Assembly: GCA_021781415.1 (NCBI GenBank)
Contig: JAJXWW010000056.1
Span: 1-36,890 of the forward strand
Source: Planctomycetota bacterium
GTDB taxonomy: Bacteria > Planctomycetota > Planctomycetia > Gemmatales > Gemmataceae
DNA length: 36,890 bases
Direction: 5' to 3'
Shown: piece by piece, positions 16,890 through 23,938 of the stretch
How the letters are laid out: the number at the start of each line of letters is the position of its first letter
Position numbering within the stretch: the stretch's first letter is position 1
Program-made: the position numbers and the translations under genes
Notes under the pieces: model-generated
What the model was told of the DNA's origin: nothing
The model's database searches: none
Seen by the model: only the letters and a program-made list of their open reading frames with translations

Positions 16890-18173
16890 TTACTCCGGCG
16901 TTCCCGTCTCGAAATAATGGCGAACGATTTGCAGCACTCGTTGAAGGTCGCCGCAGACGTAGAAGGCCGGATAGCGATGGCCGGGGATGCTCTGGCTGAC
17001 CTCGATCTCTTCCTCGCTCTGGCTGGGATCGTAGTAGATCCAACCGTCGCCCAGTTCGCGGAGGACGTATTGCCCTTTCCCCCCGATCACGTCCAGTGCG
17101 GGAGCCTGCTCCACCTCGCCCGCCCACAGACGCAACGACGGCAACACATCTCGATCAAGATCGCGAATGCTCCGTTCGATCTGTCCCCACGACGGATCGC
17201 GGATTTGACGAACTTCGGTTGCGCGACGGTCGGTGGGATACCGCGTAATCTCCAAAACCACGGTCGTCGGCTCGGTGTGTCCCTCGCCGCTCGCTTCCTC
17301 AATGTGCCACGCTTCGTCGGCCAAAGCCGACAGGAGTTCGATCCAAAAATCGAAGCGAAGTCGATTGCCGGTAGAGTAGATCACTTTGTCGTTGACACAT
17401 AGACGATTTTGATAGGGCCGAATTCCGTTAATGAGGAGATAGAGAGGGCCAAGGAAAAACCAACCGAGGAGAGCATCCGCTCCAGGTCGAGCACAGGTTA
17501 CGTCTTCGATGTCGGCCAACCGGATGGGACGCGCGTAAAAGCTCGAATAGAGACCGCGATTCGTGAGAAGCAAGCCGACCTTGCCGTTCTTCATAAAGGA
17601 CGCGTCGAGGAGGGCCAAGGGAGTTTCATCGTCGCGCATGGCTTGCGCAAACCGTTCGGTGGCATGGGCCAGATGCTTCGGGGGCAGTTGACCCAAGGAG
17701 CGCAGAATCCCTTTGGCTCCGTGTTTCTCGGCAATTTTGCGGACCAATGCTTCCGCTCTCTCTTTCGGAATCAGCGGCGGCGTTCTCCGAACGCGCCGGT
17801 GCGGCTCGCTTCGTAGAGGTGAGCCAGCAGGATCATCGGCGTCCACTCGAACCGTGCTCTTACCGTGTCCGATCAACTCGCGGATGCCTTGAATGAGACA
17901 AGCCAGGGCGAGGATGCCCATAAGACTGCTACAGCCGAACACCCCGCGCGAGAGACTGGGATCGGCGGGACCGCTCGTGCCCATGAGGATAATTACGACC
18001 GCGATACTCCCAAAGAACGCTCCGAGTATCAGAAAAACGAAGCCGAAGATCGAACGCTCCCAGAACGGCGTCGGCGGACGAAATCGAGTTCCGCAGGAGT
18101 CGCACACCGCTTCCGCGCGGGATCGCTTCTTCTCTACTTCGGTACCGCAGCTCGGACAAACGAATACGCGCAC
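16890..18173 (-). CDS. Zinc-ribbon membrane protein with possible Imm1-like C-terminal domain
   Basis: This protein has 427 residues and three parts. The N-terminal zinc ribbon has CPSC and CDSC knuckles at residues 6-9 and 24-27. Two hydrophobic helices follow (about 43-65 and 79-97). A cytoplasmic region (about 150-260) contains GLLLTNRGLYSSFY, which resembles the PH-like fold of bacterial bPH/YokE proteins. The last 120 residues contain DVIGGKGQYVLREL, then GHRYPAFYVC and end VRHYFETGTPE. This order of motifs recalls the Imm1 immunity family, which guards against deaminase toxins, but no toxin gene is visible nearby. The start is GTG 18173, with GGAG eight bases upstream inside a repeated block. 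A function as immunity protein is only a suggestion. Confidence 0.75.
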   Translation of the reverse strand: MRVFVCPSCGTEVEKKRSRAEAVCDSCGTRFRPPTPFWERSIFGFVFLILGAFFGSIAVVIILMGTSGPADPSLSRGVFGCSSLMGILALACLIQGIRELIGHGKSTVRVDADDPAGSPLRSEPHRRVRRTPPLIPKERAEALVRKIAEKHGAKGILRSLGQLPPKHLAHATERFAQAMRDDETPLALLDASFMKNGKVGLLLTNRGLYSSFYARPIRLADIEDVTCARPGADALLGWFFLGPLYLLINGIRPYQNRLCVNDKVIYSTGNRLRFDFWIELLSALADEAWHIEEASGEGHTEPTTVVLEITRYPTDRRATEVRQIRDPSWGQIERSIRDLDRDVLPSLRLWAGEVEQAPALDVIGGKGQYVLRELGDGWIYYDPSQSEEEIEVSQSIPGHRYPAFYVCGDLQRVLQIVRHYFETGTPE

Positions 18174-18281
18174 GATGCGATCTCCAACCTCGGAGCCGGA
18201 AGCGTGAGCGACGGTATTCTATCCGTCGCTCACGCTTCCGGCTCCGATTATCGTATCCGTCGCTGACGCTTCCGGCTCCGA
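18166..18281. repeat. Hairpin repeat family A, second copy, upstream of the zinc-ribbon gene
   Basis: The inverted pair 18191-18214 with 18223-18246 is followed by a second unit of the same 34-base tandem (18223-18256, 18257-18281). Positions 18166-18240 match 16675-16749 almost base for base at an offset of 1491. The match includes the GTG start region and the ribosome-binding site of the gene at 18173. Confidence 0.93.
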
Positions 18282-18296
18282 CCTATGTGCGATGGT

Positions 18297-19265
18297 TTAG
18301 CGTGAGAGAGATGCTTCGGCGACCAGAATACATCCGGCCAACCGCGCGCCTTGTTGAGGGATCAAACGCAGCAGTGCGTCGGTCTGCGGGGTGTCCGCTT
18401 CGCCTTCGGGGACGACGAGCAAGACGGAATCGCAGGCGGCGGCGAGGGTCATAACGTCCGGCTTGCTGTCCCAGCGCGGGCCATCGACGAAGACCAGCGG
18501 ATAGCGCTGGCGCAGTTGCCGCAGCAACGAGCGGAGCGACTCGGCGACAAAGCGCACGCCGCCGCTCTCACGAATGCCCGCCGTCAGTGCCGACAGGTTT
18601 TGCAACTCCGTCGTCTGGATGGCCTCATCGAGCGCAATGGTTCCGGCCATGACTTCGCGCAGTCCGGGAGCGGCGGGCAAACCGAGCCTGTCGGCCACGG
18701 CGGGTCGGCGAAAGTGAGCATCGACGACGATGGCGCGCCCACGATCTCGGCGCGCGGCGGTGATGGCGAGATTGAGCAAGGTCGTGGTTGTGCCGCAAGA
18801 GGGTAGCACCGAGGTGAACAGCAAAGCCGAGCCGCGATCGGGCATTGCCGAGGCAGCGAGTAGAGCGTCCAGCACCTCGCGGAACTGACGCGCGGCGAGT
18901 TGTTCGGGAGCATGAAAGGCCACCAGTTCGGCGGCAAACGACGAACGAGTCGAGCTTCGAGGGGACAAGGGACGAAACTGCACGCCGCGAGGAGAGGCCA
19001 TCTTGGGCGATGGTTCATCGTGTTCTTGCGGCGACGGAGCAAGCGAAAGGTGAGGCGGAGATGGAGGCGGCGAGCAGGCGAGAACGCTGGGAGATGCCTC
19101 CATGCTTTTGCATGGGCCGACTTCGATAAACGGAATCTCGTCCGGCGCGACGAGCATCGGCTCCGCGTCGGTAATCGGAACCAGCGCGGGCATCGACGAG
19201 CGGGGTTGCTCCGCTTCGCTCGGTACGCCGTCGGTGCGTCGCAGAGCGTCTAGCATTCGACCCAT
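18297..19265 (-). CDS. CpsD/CapB-like P-loop protein with altered Walker A
   Basis: This 322-residue protein has a proline-rich, disordered N-terminal half (to about residue 115) and a C-terminal half with the ParA/MinD/BY-kinase fold. LLFTSVLPSCGTTTTLLNLA stands where PGEGKSTTAANLA is usual, so the Walker A lysine is replaced by Thr. The Walker A' strand is present (IVVDAHFRRPAV), as is Walker B (LVFVDGP). No tyrosine cluster is found at the C-terminus, so it should not autophosphorylate like a classic BY-kinase. ATG 19265 follows AGGAGGT, a strong site. The ExeA-like ATPase lies 60 bases upstream, so both are probably cotranscribed. A regulatory partner role in polysaccharide export is inferred from the pair. 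Confidence 0.8.
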   Translation of the reverse strand: MGRMLDALRRTDGVPSEAEQPRSSMPALVPITDAEPMLVAPDEIPFIEVGPCKSMEASPSVLACSPPPSPPHLSLAPSPQEHDEPSPKMASPRGVQFRPLSPRSSTRSSFAAELVAFHAPEQLAARQFREVLDALLAASAMPDRGSALLFTSVLPSCGTTTTLLNLAITAARRDRGRAIVVDAHFRRPAVADRLGLPAAPGLREVMAGTIALDEAIQTTELQNLSALTAGIRESGGVRFVAESLRSLLRQLRQRYPLVFVDGPRWDSKPDVMTLAAACDSVLLVVPEGEADTPQTDALLRLIPQQGARLAGCILVAEASLSR

Positions 19266-19325
19266 GAGAGCCACCTCCTCGCCTTGTCTCGATTCGTGGG
19301 ACGACAATTTCGGCCCGACCCCGCT

Positions 19326-20285
19326 TCACTCCGCCTGCCCCGACGCCAACACCAAACGACAAGACAGATCATCGCTCTCAAAGGGTGCCAGATCGACCGT
19401 GTCTTTCACTTCCGAATCGGAACCTATTTCCGAAGAATCGAGGGTAGGCATCGGCAAGTTGGCTTGCTCGGTCTCTTCGGCCAAACCCAATTGTGCCAAT
19501 GCCTCCAGGGCTGCCTCGGCATCGACTTGCGACGCGTCGGATTCGACCGTCAAGTTGAGCGCCAGATGGGCGGCCTGATTGAGCAAGCGCGGCACACCGC
19601 CGGTCTGACGTGACAGCAGTTCCAGCGCTTCGTCGGCAAACAGGCGTTCCGGCCTGCCTCCGGCAACGCGGATGTGATGGAGCAGGTAATCGGCGGCCTC
19701 TTGCAGCGGCAACGCCTCCAACTCGACGCGAATGGACACGCGCTGGCGCAACGCCGACAATTCGGGGCGACGCAGCGTTTCCACGAGTGCCGGTTGACCG
19801 ACCAAGATTACCTGAAGCGCCTTGCCGGAGCGTGCCTCCAGATTGCCCAAAAGCCGCACTTCCTCCAGCAAATCCGGCGTGAGATGCTGGGCTTCATCGA
19901 GGATCAGGATGCTGCTCCCTCCCGACTCGTAGCCGTGCAAGAGACGATCCGTCAGTGCCAAGCGCAACTCTTGTTCGCCTCGCCCCTCGTAGGGGAGCGA
20001 TAAATCGTAGAGGATCGCTTGCAACAGACCGGCGCGCGAACCGACGTGGCTGTTGGTCAAAAAGGCGACGTTGGCGCGCGGGTCGAGACGTTCGAGCAGA
20101 CAGTGGCAAAGCAGGGTCTTGCCGGTACCGGGCGCTCCCGTGAGAACCAGAACGCCCTCGCCGTCTTCCAATCCGTGCAGCAGCCGAGCGATGGCGCGTT
20201 CGTGACAGGTGGCGGGATAGTAACGGGCCGGGTCCGGCGTGGCCGGAAACGGCCGCTGCCGCAGTTGAAAGTGCGTCGGATACAT
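19326..20285 (-). CDS. ExeA/GspA-like AAA ATPase
   Basis: This 319-residue AAA ATPase belongs to the family found in type II secretion (ExeA/GspA) and in exosortase/exopolysaccharide loci. It starts with the family signature MYPTHFQLRQRPFPATPDP. Walker A GAPGTGKT (about residues 48-55) and Walker B ILILDEAQHL follow, then the sensor and arginine-finger region (LVGQPALVETLRRPELSALRQR, in part). The lid helix region GGVPRLLNQAAHLAL is intact. No peptidoglycan-binding domain or membrane segment follows; the last 60 residues are acidic. ATG 20285 was chosen because the signature begins there. It is the first gene of a two-gene unit with the CpsD-like protein. Confidence 0.88.
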   Translation of the reverse strand: MYPTHFQLRQRPFPATPDPARYYPATCHERAIARLLHGLEDGEGVLVLTGAPGTGKTLLCHCLLERLDPRANVAFLTNSHVGSRAGLLQAILYDLSLPYEGRGEQELRLALTDRLLHGYESGGSSILILDEAQHLTPDLLEEVRLLGNLEARSGKALQVILVGQPALVETLRRPELSALRQRVSIRVELEALPLQEAADYLLHHIRVAGGRPERLFADEALELLSRQTGGVPRLLNQAAHLALNLTVESDASQVDAEAALEALAQLGLAEETEQANLPMPTLDSSEIGSDSEVKDTVDLAPFESDDLSCRLVLASGQAE

Positions 20286-20493
20286 CGTGTCCCCGTTCTT
20301 CGCGCAGCCGCCGCCGGCATCCTCACCCGCGCATTTCGAGTCCCCGTCCATTCGCTACGGCGCTGTTATCGAAATCATCGTCGGTTCGCCAACGGAACTT
20401 GAATGCGAGTCTCATCAATTCCTCCGACGTTCCGCCGCGCTCGGCTCCGCATCGCGACGAACCGAACGGTAAGCGCCGCAAGGAGCGAAATCC

Positions 20494-20499
20494 TATAAT
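20494..20499 (+). promoter_or_regulatory. cstA: -10-like TATAAT upstream of cstA
   Basis: A perfect TATAAT lies 46 bases before the cstA start codon. No good -35 is found at 16-18 bases upstream, so the promoter would be activator-dependent or weak. GGGAG at 20529-20533 is the probable ribosome-binding site. Confidence 0.35.
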
Positions 20500-20544
20500 G
20501 GACCTGTCTGCGAACGAGCGGCATACACGGGAGACTCTCGAACG

Positions 20545-22707
20545 ATGAGCATTGCGATCGGCGGCATCTTCTACGAAATCGAAAGCGGCCATGTGGTGAT
20601 GCGGGCCATGCCGCTGTTGCTGGGGGCGCTCTGTTGTTTGGCCATCGCCTACCGCTATTACAGCGCCTTTCTGGCGGCGAAGGTGGCGATGCTCGACGAT
20701 GCTCGGCTCACCCCGGCGCATCGCTTCAAGGACGGCCACAATTATCATCCGACCAGTAAATGGGTGCTGTTCGGCCATCATTTTGCCGCCATCTCCGGGG
20801 CGGGACCGCTCATCGGTCCCGTGTTGGCGATACAATATGGCTATATGCCGGGTCTGTTATGGCTGGTAATCGGCGTCTGTCTGGCGGGTGCGGTGCAAGA
20901 CATGCTGGTACTCGCGGCGTCGGTGCGGCGCGGCGGCAAGTCGTTGGCTGAAATCGCGCGCAGCGAGCTGGGGCCGTGGGCCAATCTCGTCGTCTCGGCG
21001 GCGATTCTGTTTATCGTCGTCATCGCCCTCGCTGGCCTCGGCGTCGTCGTCGTCAAGGCGCTGGGCGGCGACGAGATTAAGCTGCCCGAAGGGATGACCA
21101 TCACTCGGCCCGCGCACCAGAATCTGTTTGAATCGACGCCGTGGGGCGAAAAATTGCCTCCGCGCTGCATTATCCGCTATAGTCCCGATCAACCGCCCGA
21201 AACGCGGCCGGAAGCGTTTACCATCCACTTCAAGTCGCCGGACAGCATCACCGTCGAGGGACAGACGATTCGCGTGGGCAAGGGTTGCGTGCAGCATATA
21301 CCCGGCTCTTCGTGGGGCGTGTTCACCATCGCCTGCACCATTCCCATCGCTCTCCTCGTCGGCTGGTATATGTATCGCTTTCGCCCGGGGCACACCGTCG
21401 AGGCATCGTTGATCGGCGCGGCTCTGACGCTGGCCGCCGTCGTCGCCGGCAATTGGATTCCCGGCTCGCCTTGGGAGGGCTATTTCGCATTGGGCAAGGG
21501 GCAAACCGTGTTTGCTCTGTGCGCCTACGGCTTTGTCGCCTCCGTGTTGCCGGTGTGGCTATTGCTCGCCCCGCGCGATTACCTGTCCAGCTTTCTGAAA
21601 ATCGGCACCATCGCCCTGCTCGTCGTCGGCGTCTTTTGGGCCAATCCCAAGTTGCCGAGTCCGGCATACAATCCCGTCTTCGTCAACGGTGGGCCGACGT
21701 TTCAGGGCCATCTATTCCCTTATGTGTTCATCTGCATCATGTGCGGAGCGATCTCAGGCTTTCACGCGCTCGTCTCCTCCGGCACCACGCCGAAAATGGT
21801 CGATAAGGAGAGCCAAGTTCGGCCCATCGGCTACGGCGCGATGCTGATGGAGGGATTGGTCGGCATCATGGCCTTGATCGCGGCGGCCTCGCTCGATCCG
21901 AAAATCTATTACGACATCAACGTACCGCTCGATCAGGCTCAGAAATGGCAGCAACCGCTGGACAAGATGTACGTCGAATTGGGCAACGTGGATAGTTTGG
22001 AGCATCTGAATCTGGCGCAGGTGGAACAAAACGTCGGCGGCGAGTCGCTGCGCGGGCGAACCGGCGGCGCGGTGACGTTGGCCGTCGGCATGTCGCATAT
22101 TCTGACAAAACCACTCTCGCAACTCGGTCTACCGTTCGACGTATTGATGAAATACTGGTATCACTTCGCCATCATGTTCGAGGCGCTGTTCATCCTCACC
22201 ACCATCGACGCCGGCACGCGCATCGGTCGCTTTCTGGTGCAAGAGGCGCTGGGACGCATCCATCCCAAGTTCGCACAGACCGATTGGTGGCCGAGCGCGA
22301 TCCTCGCTACCTTCCTGGTTACGGCGGGATGGGGCGCACTGGTGGCGACCGGCTCGGTGGCGACGATTTGGCCGATGTTCGGCATCGCCAATCAACTCTT
22401 GGCCGTCCTCGCGCTGGCGCTCGTCACGACGATGTTGTTCAACAGCGGACGTGGCAAATACGCTCCGGTGACAATCTTGCCCATGCTGTTCGTCATCTCG
22501 ACGACCATGACGGCGGGGGTGCAGATGTGCAGCGGTAAGTTCATCGACCTCATGCGTCAGGGGCAGGTGCTAACGGGGGCCTTGAGCCTAGCGATGACCG
22601 TGTTCGTGATGACCTGCGTGGCCACGCTGTTGATCTTAGCCGTTAGTCGCTGGATCATGGTGGCCAAAGGGATCGCGGTTAGCCGCGATCCGAAGGAAAG
22701 CGCGTGA
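20545..22707 (+). CDS. cstA: CstA-family carbon-starvation transporter
   Basis: This 720-residue inner-membrane protein has about 16-18 hydrophobic segments. It belongs to the CstA/BtsT family, which takes up pyruvate or peptides during carbon limitation. Family signatures are clear: DGHNYHPTSKWVLFGHHFAA followed by ISGAGPLIGPVLAI near residue 85, GVCLAGAVQDML, and SGFHALVSSGTTPKM near 405. Late motifs are TTIDAGTRIGRFL and WPMFGIANQLLA. Compared with my memory of the family, an extra hydrophilic loop of about 80 residues sits at 173-252 (starting LGGDEIKLPEG). Another at about 455-505 is probably the usual large loop. The gene is monocistronic; its 3' end forms a long hairpin. Confidence 0.95.
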   Translation: MSIAIGGIFYEIESGHVVMRAMPLLLGALCCLAIAYRYYSAFLAAKVAMLDDARLTPAHRFKDGHNYHPTSKWVLFGHHFAAISGAGPLIGPVLAIQYGYMPGLLWLVIGVCLAGAVQDMLVLAASVRRGGKSLAEIARSELGPWANLVVSAAILFIVVIALAGLGVVVVKALGGDEIKLPEGMTITRPAHQNLFESTPWGEKLPPRCIIRYSPDQPPETRPEAFTIHFKSPDSITVEGQTIRVGKGCVQHIPGSSWGVFTIACTIPIALLVGWYMYRFRPGHTVEASLIGAALTLAAVVAGNWIPGSPWEGYFALGKGQTVFALCAYGFVASVLPVWLLLAPRDYLSSFLKIGTIALLVVGVFWANPKLPSPAYNPVFVNGGPTFQGHLFPYVFICIMCGAISGFHALVSSGTTPKMVDKESQVRPIGYGAMLMEGLVGIMALIAAASLDPKIYYDINVPLDQAQKWQQPLDKMYVELGNVDSLEHLNLAQVEQNVGGESLRGRTGGAVTLAVGMSHILTKPLSQLGLPFDVLMKYWYHFAIMFEALFILTTIDAGTRIGRFLVQEALGRIHPKFAQTDWWPSAILATFLVTAGWGALVATGSVATIWPMFGIANQLLAVLALALVTTMLFNSGRGKYAPVTILPMLFVISTTMTAGVQMCSGKFIDLMRQGQVLTGALSLAMTVFVMTCVATLLILAVSRWIMVAKGIAVSRDPKESA

Positions 22708-22736
22708 GTTTCTACGCGCTCCCCTTCGGGTCGCGG
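22670..22736 (+). terminator. Nested hairpins at the end of cstA with the stop codon in the loop
   Basis: Two structures compete. GGATCGCGG (22670-22678) pairs perfectly with CCGCGATCC (22683-22691) around TTAG. Alternatively 22683-22704 pairs with 22715-22736, a stem of 22 positions with one G-U pair and two adjacent mismatches. Its ten-base loop (22705-22714) starts with the TGA stop codon. No T-run follows. It lies between convergent genes, so it may block transcription from both sides. Confidence 0.6.
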
Positions 22737-22753
22737 CGAACCGAACGACCGCG

Positions 22754-23236
22754 TTATTGCTTCACGGGCGGCTGTCGGAACGGCGAGAAGTCGTGACGGC
22801 GGATGAAGACGTTGGTTTTGCCTTCGGTGCGTACGCCCATGGTGTAGACGCCGAACTTTCCAGTGGAGGTCTCGGCCAGATAGAGGGCCGATTGTCCTTG
22901 AGAGATTTGGCCGGTGGTCATCAGGAAATGCACGTTCTGGCGCGGCGGGAGATTGAACTCCGCGACGAGATCGAGTTCCGCCCAGCCGACGATCTTTCCG
23001 ACGGCGCGATCGACGACGGTTCCCAAGAGTTTGCCGGCCCGATAGTCGAGCAACCAAACGCCGTCGGTCGGCGCTTTGGGATTGCTGGCGACCGCACCGG
23101 TACAGAGGACGTAATCGTCGTAGCGATCGTTGCTACCGGCCAGCACGCGCGGCTGTTGACCGGAGTACCAGATCGCGCCTGCCGTGCCGAGAAGCAAGCC
23201 CACGCCCAGCCACAACCATCGCCGCCTGTCGTTCAT
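22754..23236 (-). CDS. Membrane-anchored conserved hypothetical protein
   Basis: This 160-residue protein has one N-terminal hydrophobic helix (residues 7-24, WLWLGVGLLLGTAGAIWY) after a basic start, so it is anchored with its body outside the cytoplasm. The body alternates beta-like stretches (DDYVLCTGAV, GVWLLDYRAGKLLGTVVDR, HFLMTTGQISQGQSALYLAE) that look like a small beta-propeller blade set or a beta-barrel. I know similar short proteins only as unnamed planctomycete families. ATG 23236 follows AAGGAGA. It is convergent with cstA. No function is proposed. Confidence 0.8.
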   Translation of the reverse strand: MNDRRRWLWLGVGLLLGTAGAIWYSGQQPRVLAGSNDRYDDYVLCTGAVASNPKAPTDGVWLLDYRAGKLLGTVVDRAVGKIVGWAELDLVAEFNLPPRQNVHFLMTTGQISQGQSALYLAETSTGKFGVYTMGVRTEGKTNVFIRRHDFSPFRQPPVKQ

Positions 23237-23373
23237 CTTCTCGTCTCCTTTTCGACCACTCCAACGTGGGCGGCACTATAGCGACCGAGCCAACGAGGGC
23301 AAGGGCAGTTTTTCCCCTGGCCGCCGAGGCTGCGGCGACTTGGCGATGGTGCGATCCGAGCGTGAGACGATGC

Positions 23374-23829
23374 CTATTCGCCGTTCTGAAACAATCTCGA
23401 TAGCTGTTGGCTGCGGTAGGCGAAGACCCGCTCCAATTCGCGTTGAACGGCCTTGACGGTCAGGACCAGGCCCAACATGCCGCCTGGAGTCTCGTATTCG
23501 ATACGATCTATGAGGCGCGTGCCGCCGTCGGGCAGAGCCTCGAATGCGTGCGTGTGTTGCCATTTCTTGAACGGCCCCGCGTGCTGCACATCGACGAAAT
23601 GCGAGCCGGGTTCCCAGACGATCACTTCGTTGACGATTCGCTGCACGATGCCCCAGCGCCGGCCTTGCAGCGTAAAGCGCGAACCGAGCGTCAGGACTTC
23701 GGGACCATCGACCAGTTGAAAGTGTAGTTCGGGAGGCGAGATCTTGAGGAGATTGGCGGGTCGGCTAAAAAAATCGAACGCGCCATCCAGGGGCACGGTA
23801 AGCTTGTCGGTCGTCTCAAACAGCGGCAT
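23374..23829 (-). CDS. SRPBCC (START-like) ligand-binding protein
   Basis: This small soluble protein of 151 residues has the Bet v1/START fold. The opening strand reads FETTDKLTVPLDGAFDFFSRP with the typical DAFDFFSRPANL-like turn. ISPPELHFQ, the HAFEALPDGGTRLIDRIEYE strand pair and a long C-terminal helix (ELERVFAYRSQQLSRLF) follow. Such proteins often sit beside epimerases or in stress operons and bind hydrophobic ligands. ATG 23829 is used; a TTG one codon earlier is possible. Its start overlaps a candidate 40-residue ORF that in turn overlaps the end of the VWA gene. All these minus-strand genes could be one operon. Confidence 0.9.
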   Translation of the reverse strand: MPLFETTDKLTVPLDGAFDFFSRPANLLKISPPELHFQLVDGPEVLTLGSRFTLQGRRWGIVQRIVNEVIVWEPGSHFVDVQHAGPFKKWQHTHAFEALPDGGTRLIDRIEYETPGGMLGLVLTVKAVQRELERVFAYRSQQLSRLFQNGE

Positions 23830-23938
23830 CAATCCACATCCTCACGGGTAGAAAACGACGGGCGATCCTCCACTCATATTGTAGCTCGATGAGGGCATCG
23901 CGGGTCAAATCGTCGTGCGGAATGTTCGGCTGCCTCAA
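23816..23938 (-). CDS. Candidate small ORF coupled between the VWA and SRPBCC genes
   Basis: A 40-residue frame starts with TTG at 23938 and overlaps the VWA stop by three bases (TTGA junction). It is preceded by a strong GAGGAAGG site and ends at 23816, 14 bases into the SRPBCC gene. The product (start LRQPNIPHDDLTRDALIELQ) is amphipathic with a basic aromatic C-terminal half. It has no known domain. Overlaps on both sides are typical of real operon genes, but the TTG start and short length leave doubt. It could instead be a frameshifted continuation of the VWA protein or chance. Confidence 0.35.
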   Translation of the reverse strand: MRQPNIPHDDLTRDALIELQYEWRIARRFLPVRMWIDAAV

